A stretch of 64,000 nt of DNA, taken from the NCBI GenBank assembly GCA_022702545.1, contig JAHRBC010000002.1, positions 3,348,001 through 3,412,000 of the forward strand, in the 5' to 3' direction. The notes beneath the pieces are model-generated. The model was not told the DNA's origin. It was given only the letters and a program-made list of their open reading frames with translations, and searched no databases. The DNA comes from Phycomyces nitens. Lineage: Eukaryota; Mucoromycota; Mucoromycetes; Mucorales; Phycomycetaceae. Position 1 is the first letter of the stretch. Every line of letters starts with the position of its first letter. Below are positions 11,326 through 20,959 of this stretch, piece after piece. Made by a program: the position numbers and the translations under genes.

Positions 11326-12099
11326 ATGAGAGCAACATTAATATCCATTGGGTTAATGCTAGCATTTAAAACTGCTATTGCGACTTACAGTAAAAGAGAG
11401 GAATTTTTGGATACGGATCAACAATATGTTCCCTTGAAATATATCTACAAAGACAGTATAGAGCCAGCTGATATGAATGCTCTTAGTCGTATTCCTTTGG
11501 GTACAAATACAACGGCCCTCTTTCGGTTTACGCAGAAAGGGGATAGTGTCACATACAAACTATACCTCGAAGGATACTCTGCAAAAAGTCTATGCATATC
11601 ATGGATAGTTGGAGTCAACTTTGTCGCTGATTCCGATACCGGAAAGTGTTCCTACAAGCCTGAAAGTAAATGCATGAATTCGGTCGAGTCAGGAAAGTGT
11701 GTGTACGGAAATGGCGAGTCCAGCTATTGTCGCTCTAGAGATGGCGTTGATGGTAACAAGATACAAGTAGATTGTAATTTATATATTATAATCTGCTTTT
11801 TATTTTTAATAGGAATTGCTGTACATGAATCAACAGACACAGAATCAATGCTAGTAAAAACTGGTAACAGTACATTAATCAGTTTGATCGATGACTATGA
11901 CTACAACATTTCCAAGCGTTCCATTATGGTAAACTACTTTTTCCACGGTCAGGATGGTCCCAAACGTGCATGTGGAACTATTATACTGGGTGCAGTCAAG
12001 GAAGAATCGTATACTCCTATCAATAGTGGCATTAAAGTATCGCCTGTATATATTACTGTTATTGTATTTTTATTAGCATACACAGTACTTTTATGTTAG
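11326..12099 (+). CDS. Secreted, probably GPI-anchored SOD-like protein, paralogue A
   Basis: Two exons (11326-11752, 11813-12099) encode 237 residues. A signal peptide (about residues 1-19, LISIGLMLAFKTAIAT) and a hydrophobic C-terminal tail (VYITVIVFLLAYTVLLC) point to export and GPI anchoring or membrane tethering. The core TALFRFTQKGDSVTYKLYLE, a Cys pair region, and SKRSIMVNYFFHGQDG followed by CGTI follow the strand order of Cu/Zn superoxide dismutase, where the last block is GRSxVxHxxxG...CG. The His ligands are absent (CISWIVGV stands where HxH would be). Several NxT/NxS sequons are present. The 60-nt intron has no stop and is a multiple of three, so unspliced reading also stays open. 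Paralogues B and C share the intron position and phase. Function is unknown. Confidence 0.8.
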   Translation: MRATLISIGLMLAFKTAIATYSKREEFLDTDQQYVPLKYIYKDSIEPADMNALSRIPLGTNTTALFRFTQKGDSVTYKLYLEGYSAKSLCISWIVGVNFVADSDTGKCSYKPESKCMNSVESGKCVYGNGESSYCRSRDGVDGNKIQVDCNLYIIICFLFLIGIAVHESTDTESMLVKTGNSTLISLIDDYDYNISKRSIMVNYFFHGQDGPKRACGTIILGAVKEESYTPINSGIKVSPVYITVIVFLLAYTVLLC

Positions 12100-13596
12100 A
12101 GCACTGTATTGACTGGATTAAATAAAATAGTATAAATCAATATATCTTTTATCAACTATTTCAATCAAATTTGATAATAACGATATCAAGAAATAATGTC
12201 TTTAACCGGTAACTTGGCCATATTTTTTCCAGTACAAATCGTATACCTATAGTGGTTTACATTTTCATAGTATTTCTCAATTAACTGGTTATTATTGTTA
12301 AATGTGGCAAGTTACTCTAAAATATAATGTATAGATCAATATGCTTGATATTCAATCTATGTTATTCATTTCTTGTACTCCTTTGGACTTTGTTTTTACT
12401 AATATTCAAGATTCCATCAACATATTTAACATCATGCCCAAAGTACAAAATATTCAGCATCATCATTTTTTTCAAAGGCTTTCATATTTCTGAAAATGAG
12501 TTGAACTTGGACTTGACAAGAGTGAAATGACAGTGATAGACAATATTTTTATTGTTAAAACATCCAAGGAAATCAAATTTGTCACTGATAAGCAATATTT
12601 AAGGTTGCAAAACCTACTAATACTCTTAAAAAAAAGGAATTCTATTGCGCGCTTGAAGAAAAATAGGGATTAGACTTTGATTGACTTGGCATATTAAATA
12701 AATCAAGAGAGAAGAATATATGCTTCTTCAAAGACAGTAAGACTTTGTACAAAACGAAAATTGGCTCATTTCCAGTTTTTTTTTTCTTTTCAAAGAAATT
12801 CCTGTCTAACGAGCATATTTCCATATACCAAACTTTCTAGAGTACTTTGAATAATTGGGATGAGCAATGAAAAAAGATGATCTAGACGAATGAATCCTAA
12901 TTATGTTTTTCAAACAATAATGACTGCGGTAATATTTGTCATAATATGAGTGAAAAAGTACCATTGTTACTCCCTTTAAGATTGAAAGAAAATAGAGATT
13001 TAATTATAATATGGTATGCACCTTTGCGACAAACTTTATACTACATGATATATTGGATAATAACAGTAAACATTTAGAAAGGAAATTGCCTATACATGAC
13101 AGATGGACTGATTGATAAGAAAAAAGTAATATTATAACCATAAATGTAAATTATTTTTATAGTCACTGAAACCAGGGTATATTCGAGACCAAACTATTTG
13201 AATGTCCATAATATACATTGGGATCATGGGCATCATTATGTTATTAACGATCCAAACTTTCAGGATCACTTTTATTGAACATTAAGACCACTATTACATT
13301 TTCCGTATCATGTAGTTTATATTAAAAAATATTAAAGATAAATTTGAAAACTAAAACAATTTGAATTTGGAATATGACAATACATAATTATATAATATAC
13401 TTATAAAACATATAAAAAAAGTAAGAAAACACTCAACGTTGACTAAATAGTTAGTCAAAATAAAAAATAACCAGTTCTAAGTACAATTACTGAATAATAT
13501 ATAAGAAAAGGTACAACCTCGAGAATAAAATAGCAAATAGAATGGCAACAATAGATACATAATTGTCAACTACCACATTATTAAAATAAACAACGC
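12100..13596. other. Intergenic, AT-rich
   Basis: No gene found. The stretch at about 12848-12890 (AATTGGGAT.AGCAATGA then TGATCTA) resembles the outer end of the inverted arms at 15747-15780. CACTCAACG at about 13431-13439 recurs in inverse orientation near 14188-14196, but nine bases is too short to call a terminal repeat. Confidence 0.45.
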
Positions 13597-14094
13597 CCCA
13601 CCCTGACCCGCTGGGAATTGACCACCAGCACAAACCGCTGAACAGCCGTTCATCAGAGCAATTGGTGAACTGATGAAGACTGTTCAGGTCCGCGACGACC
13701 CTTGGAGCCTTGAATACCAGGCGGAAATATGTCTCCACCTAGCTTGACTTGCTTCCTCAGATCGAAACGGCTGGCAACCACGGACACCGAATAACTTAGT
13801 AGACGACACCAATGGCTGCGATGTTTGGTTGAGAGAGTATCAACCAAACTTTATAACCCACCATGACCCGCTGGGAATTGACCACCAGCACAACCCGCTG
13901 AACAGCCATTCATCAGAACACTGGACGAACTGATGAAGACTGTTCAGGACCGCGAAGACCATTGGAGCCTTGGATACCAGGCGGAAATATGTCTCCGCCT
14001 AGCTTGCCTTGCTTCCTCAGATCGAAATGGCTGGCAACCATGGATACTGAATAACTTAGTAGACGACACCAAACGGCTGCGATGTTTGGTTGAG
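13597..14094 (+). repeat. Tandem duplication of a GC-richer gene fragment (two copies, period about 260 bp)
   Basis: Copy 1 (13597-13833) and copy 2 (13857-14094) are about 90% identical by eye, with a 23-bp linker, and are clearly richer in G+C than the flanks. In the plus frame copy 2 reads PAEQPFIRTLDELMKTVQDR, then EDHWSLGYQAEICLRLACLA, then WQPWILNNLVDDTKRLRC, and stays open to a stop at 14139 (frame 13933-14139 if begun at the internal Met). Copy 1 has the same peptide with a TGA after EICLHLA and frame loss at the end. The composition and shared frame suggest a piece of protein-coding sequence, perhaps of a mobile element or captured exon. I do not recognise the family. Confidence 0.7.
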
Positions 14095-14139
14095 TACATC
14101 CATAGGAACCAATGCGTAAGACCTTGCGCTAAAGTGTAG

Positions 14140-15715
14140 AAAAGTTCATTAAACGGTCCAAAAATTGAGTGTATAATATAACTTACGTGATGATACGCGT
14201 TGAGTGCCTAAATATGGCTGCAGAAGACAAAGAGGTTGGTGACGCAAGGATGGATGACTATAGGTAGATGGAATATACAAGCATAGTAAGGTGAGATAGG
14301 TGTATTGACACGGAAATAAAATAGTTCAAAAACATCATCAAAAACATCCATCCATCACCAAAAATGCGCGAACATTCATTTTGATGGTATAAGCAACAGA
14401 AATATGAAAGGATGTAGAAGAAAATGCTTACCTTGAAGTACCTGAATAGAACTGATGAGTAAATGAAAAGAGAAGGAAAGAAACAGAAACAAGAACAGGC
14501 GCGCTGAGCGCCTTTCTTTATAGACAAAAATTTGGTGTGTGAGATCATCACGATTTTTGGTGATGACGTGAGCCAGTGTATAAATTTTTAGTTTATACAG
14601 GACCAGCAATATTTACTATTAAAATTAAGTCTTTAAAACGGAAATAATTAAAAAAAATAAAGTAAAGAAGTTGGAGGTTGGTCTTTATCAGTGTACCGAT
14701 TGATTATATAGCAAGTCTTTGAACGGCGCTTACTTTTTTAACTTCCTGGTTTCGTAAACTGGTCTGTGCACTTTTTCACAAAGAATTAATTTTCGTACAA
14801 GCTGGTACAAAATAAGTAGTGCGGATATTAAAATATATTTATAGTTTTACGATACGTCAATTTCCTCATTTCTTTTTGGTGGTGCCGTATAAGATTATAT
14901 GTCTCGTTTGTCACAGGAATCCGCTGAGCTAGAGCAAAGAAAAATCTGTAGTCTAGCGTGCAACTGTTACTGATGTGATCATCAATATTTCCTTGGTATC
15001 AAATAAAAATAATTTGATGTCTTCCTTCATTAATTTCGTTGTTTTTTTTTTTTAAATGGCCATTCAATTTCTTTATAATGGTTGCCTTGGAAATATATCT
15101 AATTCAAAGCCCAATAGATCGTTGATCGGTAAACGAGCACAACACCTTTATTTCTGAGAGCCTTTTGATTGTAAGAGGCAATTTGTTAGAAACCCAAACT
15201 TTTTATTAGTCAGAAATGTATTTATACAGGATCACTTACACTAGTAATGCTCCCAAAAATAGCGATAATTGATTGAGTCTAGAACGATTAATTAATATAC
15301 AGTCAGTTAAACAAGTAAAGACACTCTTTTTGAATTTAATGTCGTGAAGAAGAATTACGTGTTCATAATTTATATTAGTTGATCCAGCAATGAAGTTGTG
15401 CTCAAGTGTCATGAATTTGGTTTACTCTTACTTGTAACTTAGCAATCGTTGGATAAAAAAAATCTTGGTATTGAGCATTATAAAATAAAAGCTTTTTTTT
15501 TCTCGTTCATATTTATTTTATAGAAATCAATACGAAATGATATTCTTGTTTTGAACTTTAGGATTTGTTATCAAGCCTCGTTTGAGAGGGAACGTTCACT
15601 AAACGAAGATACAGGATATCTGTTTATGCAATGACGACTAGCAAAACATTGCACAAAATGGAGATTCATTCGCACAGAACTTCTGTGAAGCGTTTTTTGT
15701 ATAGGAACATATTTC
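14140..15715. other. Intergenic, AT-rich
   Basis: No convincing gene. An imperfect palindrome GATCATCACGATTTTTGGTGATGAC lies near 14542-14566. Minus frames at 14258-14609 are Phe/Leu/Ser-rich and have no family resemblance. Confidence 0.5.
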
Positions 15716-17234
15716 TAAGTGATGTGCTGTTTATGACACTGTAAAGAATTGGGATCAGCAATGAGCAAGTGTGATCTAAAGTGATAAGTCCAAACTTACT
15801 CTCTCTAAGAAGAATTGATATAATAATTCTTGAGATAAGCTTAATAAAAAAATATTCCTATGGCTACCTTGATCTAAAAGTGCACCGACATAAACGTTTT
15901 CTTTATAATCTGGGAGTTTCATCTGGCTAAAAACAGGCTGGACCATTTTCTTTATTGGATAACAGCAGGAATATCAAGAAAAGTATGTACACATTTTAAA
16001 AAGGTTATTTCTTACCATCTTGCAACAATCTTTCTAATATTAAACATGGTAGGAATTTTTACAAAAATGAAGAAAAAGGCATATATAACAAGGCAGCAAT
16101 GTCAGGAATATGTAAAGTCGTTGGCTTGAACGTTTTGGATTAGACACCAAATAATTCTGACATGAGCACCAGTAAAAACATATAGTGCTATATTAGAAAT
16201 ATTTTTTCTGGACCCTGAATTATCTACTATGGACAATAGATTACTTGAATATATTTCCAATGTTATTAGAGCCATTGTTTGATTATGAGCATAATAAAAG
16301 TTAGTGTTAAAGAGTCTTTTGTTTTCAACACATCATAATCGTCTATATCCAACATATATTATCTTTGTAATCAAAAGCGTTTGTAATGATTCTATAATAG
16401 CATTACTTGTGAATATGCTAGTTACTATAGAAAATTGAATGTACCCATAATACAATGAGCATACCACAAGGTATAGTCTATCCGCTTGGATATTTCATTC
16501 TCTTTTTTTATATCTTCAATCTAACAAAGTCTTTAAAATAATTATGGGTGATTGTAAGTCTATTTATTAGAATTGTATTCTAATTACTGGATAAATAATG
16601 ATAAACTCTTTGTAAATTGGATAAACTTGATTTTTTTTTATATCGAGACTTTTATTAAAAAGTATACAGAGTAGCTATACATTTAAATATTTGGTATTGA
16701 TTATGGTTTATGGTTATAAAAAGTTAAAAACGTATCATCGTTTCTTGACTGTACCAAGACCGGTATGAGGATCAAAAGTAATATCAAAAATTTAACCCGT
16801 TTCCTTTATTATAGAATATTTTATAAGCATAATATACACCCCATAATTTATTGTTCTATTGTTTGAATTATTATCCTTTATAAACGAAAAAAAAACAAAG
16901 GCTTTTCGTATAAGGTATTCAATTCAAATGGAGGGCCCTTTTGTAAAGGGTTAAAATTAGGCCTGCCAAACGATTAATGTACGCTTTTAGAGAATCACAA
17001 TACCATGTGTTGTCTAGATAACATTTCTATATAGTTGTCTCGATTAAAAGTATGCGACTACAAGTATATTGCTAAAATGAACTCTGAGGAAGAATGTAAA
17101 ACAGAATCAATATAAAATAACTCTTGTACCAAAAAAAAAAGAGCGTATTCATATTATATAAGAATTATTAGTACTATGAAACAAATTGCATTGCTCCTCG
17201 GCTTACTATTTGTCCAAGGAATTCAAGCCTCATT
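15716..17234. repeat. Left arm of a 1.5 kb inverted repeat
   Basis: This segment reappears as its reverse complement at 27840-29357 with only rare mismatches in the stretches I compared (for example TATATT against TATGTT in the ACATATATTATC region, and AAGAATTGGG against AAGACTTGGG). It begins near TAAGTGATGTGCTG and ends inside codon 20 of paralogue B. It holds the promoter, 5' UTR and signal-peptide codons of that gene and no other frame of note. The spacer between arms is about 10.6 kb. Confidence 0.95.
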
Positions 17235-17940
17235 TTATAAAGAGTGGGTGGCATCAACTCTTGGTGACCCTTTTGTCCCCTATGGTGCCCCATATGGATA
17301 TGATACAGGTATCCCAGTCGAAAATCTAACAGCCCTTGCCCGTGTTCCGCTTGAAGGAAATGCAACAGCAGTATTTATATTCAAGCCAACTGGAGATACC
17401 ATATCCTATGACTTCTATCTTGAGGGGTTCAATTACAAGAACGCCTGCATCTCATGGACAGTTGGAGTAAACTACGTTGTTGACTATAGACCTGGAAGAT
17501 GCTATTATAATGATAATATAATGTGTATATCCCCAATGGAACGTGGTCAATGTATATTTGGTGTACGCGAGCCATCACAATGTGGTTCGGCTATTGAAGT
17601 ATCAGGTAGGATATTTGGAGGCCATGCAGTAATGTATACTTATTTCTTACAAGGAATTTCAATAAACGAAACTGTAACCAATGCCCGAACATTGGTGAGG
17701 TCGGGAAATAGTACAGTAGCCAGCCTGACAGCTACCAATAAGTACAATATTGGGAAACGTTCTATATTGGTTTCGTATACTCTTGATGGTCAAATTACCC
17801 CTACATACTCGTGTGCAAACCTTGAACTCGGCACAGGCACAATAGATAGTTTTATTACCAGTGGAACAGTTAGTTCTATCACAAGTATCTCCAAAGCTAG
17901 CTTTATATTTGTCCTTTTGTTTGCTATTTTGTTTTACTAA
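17176..17940 (+). CDS. Secreted, probably GPI-anchored SOD-like protein, paralogue B
   Basis: Two exons (17176-17605, 17654-17940) encode 238 residues. The signal peptide MKQIALLLGLLFVQGIQAS is nearly identical to that of paralogue C, and its codons lie in the inverted arm. The mature part has TAVFIFKPTGDTISYDFYLE, NACISWTVGVNY, a cysteine cluster (CYYNDNIMC, CIFGVREPSQC) and GKRSILVSYTLDGQ followed by YSCANLELG, again the strand pattern of Cu/Zn SOD without metal-binding His. The end, SFIFVLLFAILFY, is a GPI-type or membrane tail. The intron (48 nt, GTAGGA to TTACAAG) is in frame and stop-free. NxT/NxS sequons suggest glycosylation. Role is unknown; a cell-surface protein under diversification is an inference. 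Confidence 0.82.
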   Translation: MKQIALLLGLLFVQGIQASFYKEWVASTLGDPFVPYGAPYGYDTGIPVENLTALARVPLEGNATAVFIFKPTGDTISYDFYLEGFNYKNACISWTVGVNYVVDYRPGRCYYNDNIMCISPMERGQCIFGVREPSQCGSAIEVSGRIFGGHAVMYTYFLQGISINETVTNARTLVRSGNSTVASLTATNKYNIGKRSILVSYTLDGQITPTYSCANLELGTGTIDSFITSGTVSSITSISKASFIFVLLFAILFY

Positions 17941-18013
17941 ATCTAATAAAAATAAAACATGAGCAGCCTCTAGATTTTCTCTTGTTAGCCAAAATTGATT
18001 TGGGATGGGGATT

Positions 18014-20679
18014 TTATTGTAATCGTGGGATGATAGTTTTGCTGTAATCGCTCACGACTGTTCTCAGAACCTGTCTAAAGAAACCCATCTCTGCCGGAAC
18101 TTCGTTATAAATCGAAAACATATCCAGTTTATCCATAGGAGCCAGGTCCAGTGTCGCATAGTTCTCATTTATTATATCTATATAGGTGAATTAGGATCAT
18201 ATAAAGTATAGCCAAGTGAAACTTACTCATGACTTGGGTAGGAGTTAGAGAAGTAACATGGTGAGATGTTTGCCATTCCTCTAGCGCAGGATTGAAATGG
18301 TTACAGATCAAACGAATATTTCCAAAATCTGCGTATGAAATAACATTTGATCTCCCATTGCTTTCACCACGACCTTTTGCAGGAGATCCTCGACTGACTA
18401 TATGAAAAATAAAAAGTACAGATCACTTTACTAGAGGCATAATATATATATATATTGTGAGAAGTTTACCTGACTGAGAAAGGGTAGTAAAATCATCTGT
18501 GGCACGAATTATTTCGTAAAACAAGGTATCATAGCTCTTGGTATCTGCTATAAATGTCTCGCCGTGAGTTATACATAAATTTATGATACATATAAACTAA
18601 ATACAGAAAGTTAGGCACTCAAGGCATCTCTTTTTTTTAATAGAATTACCAGTGAGATAAAGGCGTTAAATTCTTCCCGCGATCGAAGTTCGTCAAGATG
18701 CGCAACAATAAAATGGAGCATAGAAGTCAAAACGGGCCATAATAACACCCAGTGATATTCTAGCATATACAGACCCACATAATCAGCATTTGTTTCAAAT
18801 AAATAATCCAGTTTCTTTACCAAGCCTCATTTTGTGTCTTCGAAGATAACAAAGAATCCGATGTACGACTGAAAAGGCCACTCTGTGGGAATTTGTATGT
18901 GAGTAATGGGTATACTATCGATAACATTCGGCATACTTGTAAGTAGACATATCCAATTTCTTGCGCATGTTATGTTTAATATACAGCAACATGTTATCCA
19001 GTACAATGGGAAAGAATAAGCGTGGAGTCTTGCTTCGTGGCAAAGGCGGAGGTCGCTTTTAATATGGAGATGTTAGAATTCATATCATTGTGATTCACAA
19101 GAATTACCTGACGGCATAGACGTATTTGCATAGCTGAGTTTTCATTCTTCATGCTATTGAGAAATATGTCTTCTTCGGACAAGCGCAAGAGTACTAAAAG
19201 AATTAGCCTAGTATACAAAAACGAGCGTGGATTGCGGTTGTGTTGAAACAGGTAAGAACTAAACGACAAGATCGAGCCAACTAGTGTGGGCTCATCCGGG
19301 TTATCCGTACTGACACTTGTACGGGCAAGTATAGCAACAAAGTGAGAATTGTGGCAAACAAGCTCATACAATATCAACAAAAATGCCGATTCATGAGGAG
19401 GTCTTTTTTTTTTGATAAATAGAGCCAAAGGTACCAAGATTAATACATGATAATATACTGTTTAGATGGCAAAGACATACAAATCGTCTAGGGATGCTGG
19501 AATATCCATGTCTGGAGAAGTTGTACGAGTCTGAGAGAACCAACGGGTCATAAAAGACACCACGGCCTTTGGAACAGTCTCTTCGTCGTCTTTAAGTATT
19601 TCGTATTTTCTAGGATTACAATATATCAATGATCATTTTACGTACTGATTATATACCTTTGCATTAAGCACAGCGTATTTTTTAATATGTCCATTATTGT
19701 CTACAGACTGTATAAGTGATTATACATTATCGATATATAAACCTAGGGGTATTTACTTCAAGTACACGCGTTTCTTTACAGGTGTGGAGTCGGTCCAGGT
19801 ACTCATTTCGAATCTCGTATTTGTTATAGTTGGACAATAGGCCCCATACCATTATTGCGTCTTGCTGTTGAATAGCTGTCGATTCAGGATCTCTAATGAT
19901 CTATATGGAGTAGTGTCAGTCAAGGTTACAATCCAGCCCCAATTTCCCAATTTCTCTTTGGAGAGTGCCTATTACCTCTACCAGTGTAGAAACAATTGGA
20001 TGGTGCATGAAATATCTAACATGTTTGGACAATAGGCACATTCGTCAGCTTATTCAACTATCATGCCTTTTTATACCTTACCCATTCAGATTACTTTGAT
20101 TGACATGATCATTTCCTGACACAATCACCAATGTAAGTACAAGGGCCCATGAGCGTGTTTGAGGCTGCGATAAGAGCCTTTGAATTCGTTGAATCAGTGC
20201 ACCAAACACAGCGTCGGCCTTGTCAAGTTTAGTAAGCAGATGAATGATGTTAAAGTAGCTCAGTCGTTTCTTGGCAAATAATGCTCTAAAGAGACATGCC
20301 AATAGCTGGATTGCATGCAATTGTCGCATTTTTTCACTTGCAGTTTGCTCATGGTCCATGTGATCAACACAAGCCTCGAATAATAACGACAAGTTCACAT
20401 TACAGGCCACCAAGGCTTCTTCGGACATGGACTCGATGATGTTTGCGATGCAATCTGCATTGACATCCAGCAAGAGATAAACATCCCAAAATGTGGATGG
20501 ATCGTCCGTGTAAGCAGCGTCTCTCTTGGCAAAAATATATGTGGTAAGAAGCGATGAAGACGAACGAGAAGGGTGGAAGTAAAGTGTGTATCGTCTTCAC
20601 TTTGTCTATTCTACTTTACTTGGAAAAGACCCTGGGTGAGCTCGACAAACTTCTCTTTAAGCGGCTTTGTGCGCTGCAT
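18014..20679 (-). CDS. ARMH3: ARMH3 (C10orf76) homologue, armadillo-like PI4-kinase cofactor
   Basis: A multi-exon gene. The start at 20679 gives MQRTKPLKEKFVELTQGLFQ, matching the KPLKEK start of animal ARMH3, then FWDVYLLLDVNADCI and a long run of Leu-rich helices (CLFRALFAKKRL, NIIHLLTKLDKADAVF). The most diagnostic block is SAFLLILYELVCHNSHFVAI through LVGSILSFSSYLFQ and LYTRLILLVLLRLSEEDIF (19437-19120). The C-terminus has YATLDLAPMDKLDMFSIY and ends at TAA 18016-18014. Family knowledge: ARMH3 binds PI4KB and GBF1 at the Golgi and supports PI4P synthesis. At least eight short introns interrupt the gene. Its start is 280 bp from the stop of EFR3, upstream on the same strand. Exact exon ends were not all resolved. 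Confidence 0.82.
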
Positions 20680-20959
20680 ATCAAGATAAACGAGTGCTTT
20701 GTGTTTAAGAAAGAGAAAGATGTATATCTGTTTTAAAGGGCGATGTAGAACTAGCTAGTTTGGCCTCCATTACTTGTGCCTTTATTTTTTTTGGTTGTGC
20801 CAAGCAAGGGTGTATTTATTTATTTATTTATTTATTTATTAGTTAATATATATATATATATGGCTATGCTTTATGCTTTATATGGTGGGTTTACTAGAGA
20901 CGTTGTACTAGTATATTGTGTGTATGAGTATCATGTCTAGCGGTTTAATCGAATCGTTA
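20680..20959. other. ARMH3 promoter region with ATTT and TA microsatellites
   Basis: Short spacer between EFR3 and ARMH3. TTTA tetramer repeats (about 20812-20840) run into a TA run (about 20845-20860). This separates the EFR3 stop from the ARMH3 start. Confidence 0.6.

Noticed and set aside
13431..14196. CACTCAACG and its inverse as transposon terminal repeats around the tandem fragment
   Set aside because: Nine bases in AT-rich DNA is within chance, and no target duplication was found.
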